Assembly (NCBI RefSeq): GCF_051014685.1
Contig: NC_135058.1
Span: 10,604,811 to 10,668,810 of the forward strand
Length of the DNA stretch: 64,000 bases
Source of the DNA: Ptiloglossa arizonensis
Taxonomy: Eukaryota > Arthropoda > Insecta > Hymenoptera > Colletidae
Reading direction: 5' to 3'
The translations under genes were made by a program, and so were the position numbers. Below, in pieces: positions 9,701-24,700 of the stretch. Each line of letters opens with the position of its first letter. Position 1 is the stretch's first letter. The notes beneath the pieces are model-generated. The model searched no databases, was not told where the DNA came from, and saw only the letters and a list, made by a program, of their open reading frames with translations.

Positions 9701-12700
9701 GCCCAAAAGTCGAAGGAATCCGAACATGAAAGTAGTAAATCCGTAAATGTGCAGAAATCACAATCCAGTCAATCCAACGTAGCATCTGAGAAGGAAATTA
9801 AACGATCTGAACACGAAAATTTGAATACTGCTCAAGGTAACAAACACGGAGGTCAGGAAAACCTTCAGGCCCAAAAGGTAAAGGAATCCGAACATGAAAG
9901 TAGTAAATCCGTGAATGTGCAGAAATCGCAATCCAGTCAATCCAACGTAGCATCTGGGAAGGAAATTCGACGATCTGAACACGAAAATGTGAATACTGCG
10001 CAAAGCAACAAACACGTGAGTCAGGAGAACCTTCAGGCCCAAAAGGTAAAGGAGTCCGAAACCGAGAAGAGCAAATCGGTGAAGGAAGTACAGGAATCCC
10101 AATCGAAGAACGTACATTCTGAACAGGAACGCGAACGTCTAAAGGAGGAGAGTCTTCGGGCCCAAAAGTCGAAGGAATCCGAACATGAAAGTAGTAAATC
10201 CGTAAATGTGCAGAAATCAAAATCCAGTCAATCCAATGTAGCATCTGAGAAGGAAATTAAACGATCTGAACACGAAAATTTGAATACTGCTCAAGGTAAC
10301 AAACACGGAGGTCAGGAGAACCTTCAGGCCCAAAAGGTAAAGGAATCCGAACATGAAAGTAGTAAATCCGTGAATGTGCAGAAATCGCAATCCAGTCAAT
10401 CCAACGTAGCATCTGAGAAGGAAATTCGACGATCTGAACACGAAAATGTGAATACTGCGCAAAGTAACAAACACGTGAGTCAGGAGAGCCTTCAGGCCCA
10501 AAAGGTAAAGGAGTCCGAAACCGAGAAGAGCAAATCGGTGAAGGAACTTCAGGAATCCCAATCGAAGAACGTACATTCTGAACAGGAACGCGAACGTCTA
10601 AAGGAGGAGAGTCTTCGGGCCCAAAAGTCGAAGGAATCCGAACATGAAAGTAGTAAATCCGTAAATGTGCAGAAATCAAAATCCAGTCAATCCAATGTAG
10701 CATCTGAGAAGGAAATTAAACGATCTGAACACGAAAATTTGAATACTGCTCAAGGTAACAAACACGGAGGTCAGGAGAACCTTCAGGCCCAAAAGGTAAA
10801 GGAATCCGAACATGAAAGTAGTAAATCCGTGAATGTGCAGAAATCGCAATCCAGTCAATCCAACCTAGCATCTGAGAAGGAAATTCGACGATCTGAACAC
10901 GAAAATGTGAATACTGCGCAAAGTAACAAACACGTGAGTCAGGAGAGCCTTCAGGCCCAAAAGGTAAAGGAGTCCGAAACCGAGAAGAGCAAATCGGTGA
11001 AGGAACTTCAGGAATCCCAATCGAAGAACGTACATTCTGAACAGGAACGCGAACGTCTAAAGGAGGAGAGTCTTCGGGCCCAAAAGTCGAAGGAATCCGA
11101 ACATGCAAGTAGTAAATCCGTAAATGTGCAGAAATCACAATCCAGTCAATCCAACGTAGCTACTGAGAAGGAAATTAAACGATCTGAACACGAAAATTTG
11201 AATACTGCTCAAGGTAACAAACACGGAGGTCAGGAGAACCTTCAGGCCCAAAAGGTAAAGGAATCCGAACATGAAAGTAGTAAATCCGTGAATGTGCAGA
11301 AATCGCAATCCAGTCAATCCAACGTAGCATCTGAGAAGGAAATTCGACGATCTGAACACGAAAATGTGAATACTGCGCAAAGTAACAAACACGTGAGTCA
11401 GGAGAGCCTTCAGGCCCAAAAGGTAAAGGAGTCCGAAACCGAGAAGAGCAAATCGGTGAAGGAACTTCAGGAATCCCAATCGAAGAACGTACATTCTGAA
11501 CAGGAACGCGAACGTCTAAAGGAGGAGAGTCTTCGGGCCCAAAAGTCGAAGGAATCCGAACATGAAAGTAGTAAATCCGTAAATGTGCAGAAATCAAAAT
11601 CCAGTCAATCCAATGTAGCATCTGAGAAGGAAATTAAACGATCTGAACACGAAAATTTGAATACTGCTCAAGGTAACAAACACGGAGGTCAGGAGAACCT
11701 TCAGGCCCAAAAGGTAAAGGAATCCGAACATGAAAGTAGTAAATCCGTGAATGTGCAGAAATCGCAATCCAGTCAATCCAACGTAGCATCTGAGAAGGAA
11801 ATTCGACGATCTGAACACGAAAATGTGAATACTGCGCAAAGTAACAAACACGTGAGTCAGGAGAGCCTTCAGGCTCAAAAGGTAAAGGAGTCCGAAACCG
11901 AGAAGAGCAAATCGGTGAAGGAACTTCAGGAATCCCAATCGAAGAACGTACATTCTGAACAGGAACGCGAACGTCTAAAGGAAGAGAGTCTTCGGGCCCA
12001 AAAGTCGAAGGAATCCGAACATGAAAGTAGTAAATCCGTGAATGTGCAGAAATCACAATCCAGTAAATCCAACGTAGCATCTGAGAAGGAAATTCGACGA
12101 TCTGAACACGAAAATGTGAATACTGCGCAAAGTAACAAACACGTGAGTCAGGAGAGCCTTCAGGCCCAAAAGGTAAAGGAGTCCGAAACCGAGAAGAGCA
12201 AATCGGTGAAAGAACTTCAGGAATCCCAATCGAAGAACGTACATTCTGAACAGGAACGCGAACGTCTAAAGGAGGAGAGTCTTCGGGCCCAAAAGTCGAA
12301 GGAATCCGAACATGAAAGTAGTAAATCCGTAAATGTGCAGAAATCACAATCCAGTCAATCCAACGTAGCTACTGAGAAGGAAATTAAACGATCTGAACAC
12401 GAAAATTTGAATACTGCTCAAGGTAACAAACACGGAGGTCAGGAGAACCTTCAGGCCCAAAAGGTAAAGGAATCCGAACATGAAAGTAGTAAATCCGTGA
12501 ATGTGCAGAAATCGCAATCCAGTCAATCCAACGTAGCATCTGAGAAGGAAATTCGACGATCTGAACACGAAAATGTGAATACTGCGCAAAGTAACAAACA
12601 CGTGAGTCAGGAGAGCCTTCAGGCCCAAAAGGTAAAGGAGTCCGAAACCGAGAAGAGCAAATCGGTGAAGGAACTTCAGGAATCCCAATCGAAGAACGTA

Positions 12701-15700
12701 CATTCTGAACAGGAACGCGAACGTCTAAAGGAGGAGAGTCTTCGGGCCCAAAAGTCGAAGGAATCCGAACATGAAAGTAGTAAATCCGTAAATGTGCAGA
12801 AATCAAAATCCAGTCAATCCAATGTAGCATCTGAGAAGGAAATTAAACGATCTGAACACGAAAATTTGAATACTGCTCAAGGTAACAAACACGGAGGTCA
12901 GGAGAACCTTCAGGCCCAAAAGGTAAAGGAATCCGAACATGAAAGTAGTAAATCCGTGAATGTGCAGAAATCGCAATCCAGTCAATCCAACGTAGCATCT
13001 GAGAAGGAAATTCGACGATCTGAACACGAAAATGTGAATACTGCGCAAAGTAACAAACACGTGAGTCAGGAGAGCCTTCAGGCTCAAAAGGTAAAGGAGT
13101 CCGAAACCGAGAAGAGCAAATCGGTGAAGGAACTTCAGGAATCCCAATCGAAGAACGTACATTCTGAACAGGAACGCGAACGTCTAAAGGAAGAGAGTCT
13201 TCGGGCCCAAAAGTCGAAGGAATCCGAACATGAAAGTAGTAAATCCGTGAATGTGCAGAAATCACAATCCAGTAAATCCAACGTAGCATCTGAGAAGGAA
13301 ATTCGACGATCTGAACACGAAAATGTGAATACTGCGCAAAGTAACAAACACGTGAGTCAGGAGAGCCTTCAGGCCCAAAAGGTAAAGGAGTCCGAAACCG
13401 AGAAGAGCAAATCGGTGAAAGAACTTCAGGAATCCCAATCGAAGAACGTACATTCTGAACAGGAACGCGAACGTCTAAAGGAGGAGAGTCTTCGGGCCCA
13501 AAAGTCGAAGGAATCCGAACATGAAAGTAGTAAATCCGTAAATGTGCAGAAATCACAATCCAGTCAATCCAACGTAGCTACTGAGAAGGAAATTAAACGA
13601 TCTGAACACGAAAATTTGAATACTGCTCAAGGTAACAAACACGGAGGTCAGGAGAACCTTCAGGCCCAAAAGGTAAAGGAATCCGAACATGAAAGTAGTA
13701 AATCCGTGAATGTGCAGAAATCGCAATCCAGTCAATCCAACGTAGCATCTGAGAAGGAAATTCGACGATCTGAACACGAAAATGTGAATACTGCGCAAAG
13801 TAACAAACACGTGAGTCAGGAGAGCCTTCAGGCCCAAAAGGTAAAGGAGTCCGAAACCGAGAAGAGCAAATCGGTGAAGGAACTTCAGGAATCCCAATCG
13901 AAGAACGTACATTCTGAACAGGAACGCGAACGTCTAAAGGAGGAGAGTCTTCGGGCCCAAAAGTCGAAGGAATCCGAACATGAAAGTAGTAAATCCGTAA
14001 ATGTGCAGAAATCAAAATCCAGTCAATCCAATGTAGCATCTGAGAAGGAAATTAAACGATCTGAACACGAAAATTTGAATACTGCTCAAGGTAACAAACA
14101 CGGAGGTCAGGAGAACCTTCAGGCCCAAAAGGTAAAGGAATCCGAACATGAAAGTAGTAAATCCGTGAATGTGCAGAAATCGCAATCCAGTCAATCCAAC
14201 CTAGCATCTGAGAAGGAAATTCGACGATCTGAACACGAAAATGTGAATACTGCGCAAAGTAACAAACACGTGAGTCAGGAGAGCCTTCAGGCCCAAAAGG
14301 TAAAGGAGTCCGAAACCGAGAAGAGCAAATCGGTGAAGGAACTTCAGGAATCCCAATCGAAGAACGTACATTCTGAACAGGAACGCGAACGTCTAAAGGA
14401 GGAGAGTCTTCGGGCCCAAAAGTCGAAGGAATCCGAACATGCAAGTAGTAAATCCGTAAATGTGCAGAAATCACAATCCAGTCAATCCAACGTAGCTACT
14501 GAGAAGGAAATTAAACGATCTGAACACGAAAATTTGAATACTGCTCAAGGTAACAAACACGGAGGTCAGGAGAACCTTCAGGCCCAAAAGGTAAAGGAAT
14601 CCGAACATGAAAGTAGTAAATCCGTGAATGTGCAGAAATCGCAATCCAGTCAATCCAACGTAGCATCTGAGAAGGAAATTCGACGATCTGAACACGAAAA
14701 TGTGAATACTGCGCAAAGTAACAAACACGTGAGTCAGGAGAGCCTTCAGGCCCAAAAGGTAAAGGAGTCCGAAACCGAGAAGAGCAAATCGGTGAAGGAA
14801 CTTCAGGAATCCCAATCGAAGAACGTACATTCTGAACAGGAACGCGAACGTCTAAAGGAGGAGAGTCTTCGGGCCCAAAAGTCGAAGGAATCCGAACATG
14901 AAAGTAGTAAATCCGTAAATGTGCAGAAATCAAAATCCAGTCAATCCAATGTAGCATCTGAGAAGGAAATTAAACGATCTGAACACGAAAATTTGAATAC
15001 TGCTCAAGGTAACAAACACGGAGGTCAGGAGAACCTTCAGGCCCAAAAGGTAAAGGAATCCGAACATGAAAGTAGTAAATCCGTGAATGTGCAGAAATCG
15101 CAATCCAGTCAATCCAACGTAGCATCTGAGAAGGAAATTCGACGATCTGAACACGAAAATGTGAATACTGCGCAAAGTAACAAACACGTGAGTCAGGAGA
15201 GCCTTCAGGCCCAAAAGGTAAAGGAGTCCGAAACCGAGAAGAGCAAATCGGTGAAGGAACTTCAGGAATCCCAATCGAAGAACGTACATTCTGAACAGGA
15301 ACGCGAACGTCTAAAGGAGGAGAGTCTTCGGGCCCACAAGTCGAAGGAATCCGAACATGAAAGTAGTAAATCCGTGAATGTGCAGAAATCACAATCCAGT
15401 CAATCCAACGTAGCATCTGAGAAGGAAATTCGACGATCTGAACACGAAAATGTGAATACTGCGCAAAGTAACAAACACGTGAGTCAGGAGAGCCTTCAGG
15501 CCCAAAAGGTAAAGGAGTCCGAAACCGAGAAGAGCAAATCGGTGAAGGAACTTCAGGAATCCCAATCGAAGAACGTACATTCTGAACAGGAACGCGAACG
15601 TCTAAAGGAGGAGAGTCTTCGGGCCCAAAAGTCGAAGGAATCCGAACATGAAAGTAGTAAATCCGTAAATGTGCAGAAATCACAATCCAGTCAATCCAAC

Positions 15701-18700
15701 GTAGCATCTGAGAAGGAAATTAAACGATCTGAACACGAAAATTTGAATACTGCTCAAGGTAACAAACACGGAGGTCAGGAAAACCTTCAGGCCCAAAAGG
15801 TAAAGGAATCCGAACATGAAAGTAGTAAATCCGTGAATGTGCAGAAATCGCAATCCAGTCAATCCAACGTAGCATCTGAGAAGGAAATTCGACGATCTGA
15901 ACACGAAAATGTGAATACTGCGCAAAGCAACAAACACGTGAGTCAGGAGAGCCTTCAGGCCCAAAAGGTAAAGCAGTCGGAAACCGAGAAGAGCAAATCG
16001 GTGAAGGAAGTACAGGAGTCCCAATCGAAGAACGTACATTCAGAACAGGAACGCGAACGTCTAAAGGAAGAGAGTCTTCGGGCCCACAAGTCGAAGGAAT
16101 CCGAACATGAAAGTAGTAAATCCGTGAATGTGCAGAAATCACAATCCAGTCAATCCAACGTAGCATCTGAGAAGGAAATTCGACGATCTGAACACGAAAA
16201 TGTGAATACTGCGCAAAGTAACAAACACGTGAGTCAGGAGAGCCTTCAGGCCCAAAAGGTAAAGGAGTCCGAAACCGAGAAGAGCAAATCGGTGAAGGAA
16301 CTTCAGGAATCCCAATCGAAGAACGTACATTCTGAACAGGAACGCGAACGTCTAAAGGAGGAGAGTCTTCGGGCCCAAAAGTCGAAGGAATCCGAACATG
16401 AAAGTAGTAAATCCGTAAATGTGCAGAAATCAAAATCCAGTCAATCCAATGTAGCATCTGAGAAGGAAATTAAACGATCTGAACACGAAAATTTGAATAC
16501 TGCTCAAGGTAACAAACACGGAGGTCAGGAGAACCTTCAGGCCCAAAAGGTAAAGGAATCCGAACATGAAAGTAGTAAATCCGTGAATGTGCAGAAATCG
16601 CAATCCAGTCAATCCAACGTAGCATCTGAGAAGGAAATTCGACGATCTGAACACGAAAATGTGAATACTGCGCAAAGTAACAAACACGTGAGTCAGGAGA
16701 GCCTTCAGGCACAAAAGGTAAAGGAGTCCGAAACGGAGAAGAGCAAATCGGTGAAGGAACTTCAGGAATCCCAATCGAAGAACGTACATTCTGAACAGGA
16801 ACGCGAACGTCTAAAGGAAGAGAGTCTTCGGGCCCAAAAGTCGAAGGAATCCGAACATGAAAGTAGTAAATCCGTGAATGTGCAGAAATCACAATCCAGT
16901 CAATCCAACGTGGCATCTGAGAAGGAAATTCGACGATCTGAACACGAAAATGTGAATACTGCGCAAAGTAACAAACACGTGAGTCAGGAGAGCCTTCATG
17001 CCCAAAATGTAAAGGAGTCCGAAGCCGAGAAGAGCAAATCGGTGAAGGAACTTCAGGAATCCCAATCGAAGAACGTACATTCTGAGCAGGAACGCGAACG
17101 TCTAAAGGAGGAGAGTCTTCGGGCCCAAAAGTCGAAGGAATCCGAACATGAAAGTAGTAAATCCGTAAATGTGCAGAAATCACAATCCAGTCAATCCAAC
17201 GTAGCATCTGAGAAGGAAATTAAACGATCTGAACACGAAAATTTGAATACTGCTCAAGGTAACAAACACGGAGGTCAGGAAAACCTTCAGGCCCAAAAGG
17301 TAAAGGAATCCGAACATGAAAGTAGTAAATCAGTGAATGTGCAGAAATCGCAATCCAGTCAATCCAACGTAGCATCTGAGAAGGAAATTAAACGATCTGA
17401 ACACGAAAATTTGAATACTGCTCAAGGTAACAAACACGGAGGTCAGGAGAGCCATCAGGCCCAAAAGGTAAAGGAATCCGAAATAGAGAAGAGCAAATCG
17501 GCGAAGGAAGTAGTGAATTCGGAAGTACACAGCGCCAATTCGAATCGTGAACAACAAAATTTACACGACACCACAGTCCAAGCAGAAAATGATCAGAACA
17601 ATGCAGTGTCCAGCACACTAGCCACAGTACAAGATGGCCTGAAAAACCTATATGCGAATGGACTTAATGCACTGAAAACTCTTCAGCGAGCGGTAACTGG
17701 CCAACCAATAACCGAAGAAGGTGGACAAAATCAAGCAGAACAGGCTGGGCTCCAAAATGATGAACAATATAAGTCTTTGTCCAAGTCAACAATGGAGCAA
17801 AATAGCAAACAATTGAATCAAGAGAGTGTTCAATCTCAGAAGATACAGGAATCAGAAATCGAGAAGGCCAAATCCATGAAGGAACTTCAAGAATCCCAAT
17901 CGAAAAATATTCATTCGGAACAGGAACGCGAACGTCTAAAGGAGGAGAGTCTACGGGCCCAAAAGTCGAAAGAATCCGAACTTGAAAGTAGCAAATCCGT
18001 GAGTGTTCAGAACACGCACTCCAATCAAGCAAGCGTAACATCTGAAAAACAAGTTCAACGATCTGAACACGAAAATTTGAATACTGCACAAAGTAACAAA
18101 CACGTGAGTCAGGAGAGCCTTCAGGCCCAAAAGGTAAAGGAGTCCGAAACCGAGAAGAGCAAATCGGTGAAGGAACTACAGGAATCCCAATCGAAGAACG
18201 TACATTCTGAACAGGAACGCGAACGTCTAAAGGAGGAGAGTCTTCGGGCCCAAAAGTCGAAGGAATCCGAACATGAAAGTAGTAAATCAGTGAATGTGCA
18301 GAAATCGCAATCCAGTCAATCCAAAGTAGCATCTGAGAAGGAAATTCAACGTTCTGAACACGAAAATTTGTATACTGCTCCAGGTAACAAACACGGAGGT
18401 CAGGAGAACCTTCAGGCCCAAAAGGTAAAGGAATCCGAAATAGAGAAGAGCAAATCCGTGAATGTTCAGAATTCAAAATCCAATCAAGCAAGCGTAACAT
18501 CTGAAAAAGAGGTTCAACGATCTGAACACGAAAATTTGAATACTGCGCAAAGTAACAAACACGTGAGTCAGGAGAGTCTTCAGGCCCAAAAGGTAAAGGA
18601 GTCGGAAACCGAAAAAAGCAAATCGGTGAAAGAACTTCAGGAATCCCAATCGAAGAACGTACATTCCGAACAGGAACGCGAACGTGTAAAGGAGGAGAAT

Positions 18701-21700
18701 CTTCGGGCCCAAAAGTCGAAGGAATCCGAACATGCAAGTAGTAAATCCGTGAATGTGCAGAAATCGCAATCCAGTCAATCCAACGTAGCATCTGAGAAGG
18801 AAATTCAACGATCTGAACACGAAAAGTTGAATACTGCTCCAGGTAACAAACACGGAGGTCAGGAGAACCTTCAGGCCCAAAAGGTAAAGGAATCCGAACA
18901 TGAAAGTAGTAAATCAGTGAATGTGCAGAAATCGCAATCCAGTCAATCCAACGTAGCATCTGAGAAGGAAATTCAACGATCTGAACACGAAAAGTTGAAT
19001 ACTGCTCCAGGTAACAAACACGGAGGTCAGGAGAACCTTCAGGCCCAAAAGGTAAAGGAATCCGAACATGAAAGTAGGAAATCAGTGAATGTGCAGAAAT
19101 CGCAATCCAGTCAATCAAAAGTAGCATCTGAGAAGGAAATTCAACGTTCTGAACACGAAAATTTGAATACTGCTCCAGGTAACAAACACGGAGGTCAGGA
19201 GAACCTTCAGGCCCAAAAGGTAAAGGAATCCGAAATAGAGAAGAGCAAATCCGTGAATGTTCAGAATTCAAAATCCAATCAAGCAAGCGTAACATCTGAA
19301 AAAGAAGTTCAACGATCTGAACACGAAAATTTGAATACTGCGCAAAGTAACAAACACGTGAGTCAGGAGAGCCTTCAGGCCCAAAAGGTAAAGGAGTCGG
19401 AAACCGAAAAAACCAAATCGGTGAAAGAACATCAGGAATCCCAATCGAAAAACGTACATTCTGAACAGGAACGCGAACGTGTAAAGGAGGAGACTCTTCG
19501 GGCCCAAAAGTCGAAGGAATCCGAACATGCAAGTAGTAAATCCGTGAATGTGCAGAAATCGCAATCCAGTCAATCCAACGTAGCATCTGAGAAGGAAATT
19601 CAACGTTCTGAACACGAAAAGTTGAATACTGCTCCAGGTAACAAACACGGAGGTCAGGAGAGCCTTCAGGCCCAAAAGGTAAAGGAGTCGGAAACCGAAA
19701 AAAGCAAATCGGTGAAAGAACTTCAGGAATCCCAATCGAAGAACGTACATTCCGAACAGGAACGCGAACGTGTAAAGGAGGAGAATCTTCGGGCCCAAAA
19801 GTCGAAGGAATCCGAACATGCAAGTAGTAAATCCGTGAATGTGCAGAAATCGCAATCCAGTCAATCCAACGTAGCATCTGAGAAGGAAATTCAACGTTCT
19901 GAACACGAAAAGTTGAATACTGCTCCAGGTAACAAACACGGAGGTCAGGAGAGCCTTCAGGCCCAAAAGGTAAAGGAATCCGAACATGAAAGTAGTAAAT
20001 CAGTGAATGTGCAGAAATCGCAATCCAGTCAATCCAAAGTAGCATCTGAGAAGGAAATTCAACGTTCTGAACACGAAAATTTGAATACGGCTCCAGGTAA
20101 CAAACACGGAGGTCAGGAGAGCCTTCAGGCCCAAAAGGTAAAGGAGTCGGAAACCGAAAAAAGCAAATCGGTGAAAGAACTTCAGGAATCCCAATCGAAG
20201 AACGTACATTCCGAACAGGAACGCGAACGTGTAAAGGAGGAGAATCTTCGGGCCCAAAAGTCGAAGGAATCCGAACATGCAAGTAGTAAATCCGTAAATG
20301 TGCAGAAATCGCAATCCAGTCAATCCAACGTAGCATCTGAGAAGGAAATTCAACGATCTGAACACGAAAAGTTGAATACTGCTCCAGGTAACAAACACGG
20401 AGGTCAGGAGAACCTTCAGGCCCAAAAGGTAAAGGAATCCGAACATGAAAGTAGTAAATCAGTGAATGTGCAGAAATCGCAATCCAGTCAATCCAAAGTA
20501 GCATCTGAGAAGGAAATTCAACGTTCTGAACACGAAAATTTGAATACGGCTCCAGGTAACAAACACGGAGGTCAGGAGAGCCTTCAGGCCCAAAAGGTAA
20601 AGGAGTCGGAAACCGAAAAAAGCAAATCGGTGAAAGAACTTCAGGAATCCCAATCGAAGAACGTACATTCCGAACAGGAACGCGAACGTGTAAAGGAGGA
20701 GAATCTTCGGGCCCAAAAGTCGAAGGAATCCGAACATGCAAGTAGTAAATCCGTAAATGTGCAGAAATCGCAATCCAGTCAATCCAACGTAGCATCTGAG
20801 AAGGAAATTCAACGATCTGAACACGAAAAGTTGAATACTGCTCCAGGTAACAAACACGGAGGTCAGGAGAACCTTCAGGCCCAAAAGGTAAAGGAATCCG
20901 AACATGAAAGTAGTAAATCAGTGAATGTGCAGAAATCGCAATCCAGTCAATCCAACGTAGCATCTGAGAAGGAAATTCAACGTTCTGAACACGAAAAGTT
21001 GAATACTGCTCCAGGTAACAAACACGGAGGTCAGGAGAGCCATCAGGCCCAAAAGGTAAAGGAGTCGGAAACCGAAAAAAGCAAATCGGTGAAAGAACTT
21101 CAGCAATCCCAATCGAAGAACGTACATTCTGAACAGGAACGCGAACGTGTAAAGGAGGAGACTCTTCGGGCCCAAAAGTCGAAGGAATCCGAACATGCAA
21201 GTAGTAAATCCGTGAATGTGCAGAAATCGCAATCCAGTCAATCCAACGTAGCATCTGAGAAGGAAATTCAACGTTCTGAACACGAAAAGTTGAATACTGC
21301 TCCAGGTAACAAACACGGAGGTCAGGAGAGCCTTCAGGCCCAAAAGGTAAAGGAGTCGGAAACCGAAAAAAGCAAATCGGTGAAAGAACTTCAGGAATCC
21401 CAATCGAAGAACGTACATTCCGAACAGGAACGCGAACGTGTAAAGGAGGAGAATCTTCGGGCCCAAAAGTCGAAGGAATCCGAACATGCAAGTAGTAAAT
21501 CCGTGAATGTGCAGAAATCGCAATCCAGTCAATCCAACGTAGCATCTGAGAAGGAAATTCAACGTTCTGAACACGAAAAGTTGAATACTGCTCCAGGTAA
21601 CAAACACGGAGGTCAGGAGAGCCTTCAGGCCCAAAAGGTAAAGGAATCCGAACATGAAAGTAGTAAATCAGTGAATGTGCAGAAATCGCAATCCAGTCAA

Positions 21701-24700
21701 TCCAAAGTAGCATCTGAGAAGGAAATTCAACGTTCTGAACACGAAAATTTGAATACGGCTCCAGGTAACAAACACGGAGGTCAGGAGAGCCTTCAGGCCC
21801 AAAAGGTAAAGGAGTCGGAAACCGAAAAAAGCAAATCGGTGAAAGAACTTCAGGAATCCCAATCGAAGAACGTACATTCCGAACAGGAACGCGAACGTGT
21901 AAAGGAGGAGAATCTTCGGGCCCAAAAGTCGAAGGAATCCGAACATGCAAGTAGTAAATCCGTGAATGTGCAGAAATCGCAATCCAGTCAATCCAACGTA
22001 GCATCTGAGAAGGAAATTCAACGTTCTGAACACGAAAAGTTGAATACTGCTCCAGGTAACAAACACGGAGGTCAGGAGAGCCTTCAGGCCCAAAAGGTAA
22101 AGGAATCCGAACATGAAAGTAGTAAATCAGTGAATGTGCAGAAATCGCAATCCAGTCAATCCAAAGTAGCATCTGAGAAGGAAATTCAACGTTCTGAACA
22201 CGAAAATTTGAATACGGCTCCAGGTAACAAACACGGAGGTCAGGAGAGCCTTCAGGCCCAAAAGGTAAAGGAGTCGGAAACCGAAAAAAGCAAATCGGTG
22301 AAAGAACTTCAGGAATCCCAATCGAAGAACGTACATTCCGAACAGGAACGTGAACGTGTAAAGGAGGAGAATCTTCGGGCCCAAAAGTCGAAGGAATCCG
22401 AACATGCAAGTAGTAAATCCGTAAATGTGCAGAAATCGCAATCCAGTCAATCCAACGTAGCATCTGAGAAGGAAATTCAACGATCTGAACACGAAAAGTT
22501 GAATACTGCTCCAGGTAACAAACACGGAGGTCAGGAGAACCTTCAGGCCCAAAAGGTAAAGGAATCCGAACATGAAAGTAGTAAATCAGTGAATGTGCAG
22601 AAATCGCAATCCAGTCAATCCAACGTAGCATCTGAGAAGGAAATTCAACGTTCTGAACATGAAAAGTTGAATACTGCTCCAGGTAACAAACACGGAGGTC
22701 AGGAGAGCCATCAGGCCCAAAAGGTAAAGGAGTCGGAAACCGAAAAAAGCAAATCGGTGAAAGAACTTCAGGAATCCCAATCGAAGAACGTACATTCTGA
22801 ACAGGAACGCGAACGTGTAAAGGAGGAGACTCTTCGGGCCCAAAAGTCGAAGGAATCCGAACATGCAAGTAGTAAATCCGTGAATGTGCAGAAATCGCAA
22901 TCCAGTCAATCCAACGCAGCATCTGAGAAGGAAATTCAACGTTCTGAACACGAAAAGTTGAATACTGCTCCAGGTAACAAACACGGAGGTCAGGAGAGCC
23001 ATCAGGCCCAAAAGGTAAAGGAATCCGAACATGAAAGTAGTAAATCAGTGAATGTGCAGAAATCGCAATCCAGTCAATCCAAAGTAGCATCTGAGAAGGA
23101 AATTCAACGTTCTGAACACGAAAATTTGAATACGGCTCCAGGTAACAAACACGGAGGTCAGGAGAGCCTTCAGGCCCAAAAGGTAAAGGAGTCGGAAACC
23201 GAAAAAAGCAAATCGGTGAAAGAACTTCAGGAATCCCAATCGAAGAACGTACATTCTGAACAGGAACGCGAACGTGTAAAGGAGGAGAGTCTTCGGGCCC
23301 AAAAGTCGAAGGAATCCGAACATGCAAGTAGTAAATCCGTAAATGTGCAGAAATCGCAATCCAGTCAATCCAACGTAGCATCTGAGAAGGACATTCAACG
23401 TTCTGAACACGAAAAGTTGAATACTGCTCCAGGTAACAAACACGGAGGTCAGGAGAGCCATCAGGCCCAAAAGGTAAAGGAATCCGAACATGAAAGTAGT
23501 AAATCAGTGAATGTGCAGAAATCGCAATCCAGTCAATCCAACGTAGCATCTGAGAAGGAAATTCAACGATCTGAACACGAAAAGTTGAATACTGCTCCAG
23601 GTAACAAACACGGAGGTCAGGAGAACCTTCAGGCCCAAAAGGTAAAGGAATCCGAACATGAAAGTAGGAAATCAGTGAATGTGCAGAAATCGCAATCCAG
23701 TCAATCCAACGTAGCATCTGAGAAGGAAATTCAACGATCTGAACACGAAAAGTTGAATACTGCTCCAGGTAACAAACACGGAGGTCAGGAGAACCTTCAG
23801 GCCCAAAAGGTAAAGGAATCCGAAATAGAGAAGAGCAAATCTGTGAATGTTCAGAATTCAAAATCCAATCAAGCAAGCGTAACATCTGAAAAAGAAGTTC
23901 AACGATCTGAACACGAAAATTTGAATACTGCGCAAAGTAACAAACACGTGAGTCAGGAGAGCCTTCAGGCCCAAAAGGTAAAGGAGTCCGAAACTGAAAA
24001 AAGTAAATCGGTGAAAGAACTTCAGGAATCCCAATCGAAGAACGTACATTCTGAACAGGAACGCGAACGTGTAAAAGAGGAGAGTCTTCGGGCCCAAAAG
24101 TCGAAGGAATCCGAACATTCAAGTAGTAAATCCGTAAATGTGCAGAAATCGCAATCCAGTCAATCCAACGTAGCATCTGAGAAGGAAATTCAACGTTCTG
24201 AACACGAAAATTTGAATACTGCGCAAAGTAACAAACACGTGAGTCAGGAGAGCCTTCAGGCCCAAAAGGTAAAGGAGTCCGAAACTGAAAAAAGCAAATC
24301 GGTGAAGGAACTTCAGGAATCCCAATCGAAGAACGTACATTCTGAACAGGAACGCGAACGTGTAAAAGAGGAGAGTCTTCGGGCCCAAAAGTCGAAGGAA
24401 TCCGAACATTCAAGTAGTAAATCCGTAAATGTGCAGAAATCGCAATCCAGTCAATCCAACGTAGCATCTGAGAAGGAAATTCAACGTTCTGAACACGAAA
24501 ATTTGAATACTGCGCAAAGTAACAAACACGTGAGTCAGGAGAGCCTTCAGGCCCAAAAGGTAAAGGAGTCCGAAACTGAAAAAAGCAAATCGGTGAAGGA
24601 ACTTCAGGAATCCCAATCGAAGAACGTACATTCTGAACAGAAACGCGAACGTCTAAAGGAGGAGAGTCTTCGGGCCCAAAAGTCGAAGGAATCCGAACAT

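Noticed and set aside
7671..17618. Many 60-245-codon minus-strand frames over array I
   Set aside because: They recur at 459- or 291-base steps and mirror the sense repeat; shadows of gene C.
17664..24467. 2267-codon open frame on the minus strand, antisense to gene C
   Set aside because: Repeat units are multiples of 3 and happen to lack antisense stops in this register, so the frame stays open by periodicity. It has no signal peptide, promoter or splice context, and the same register is broken in array I.
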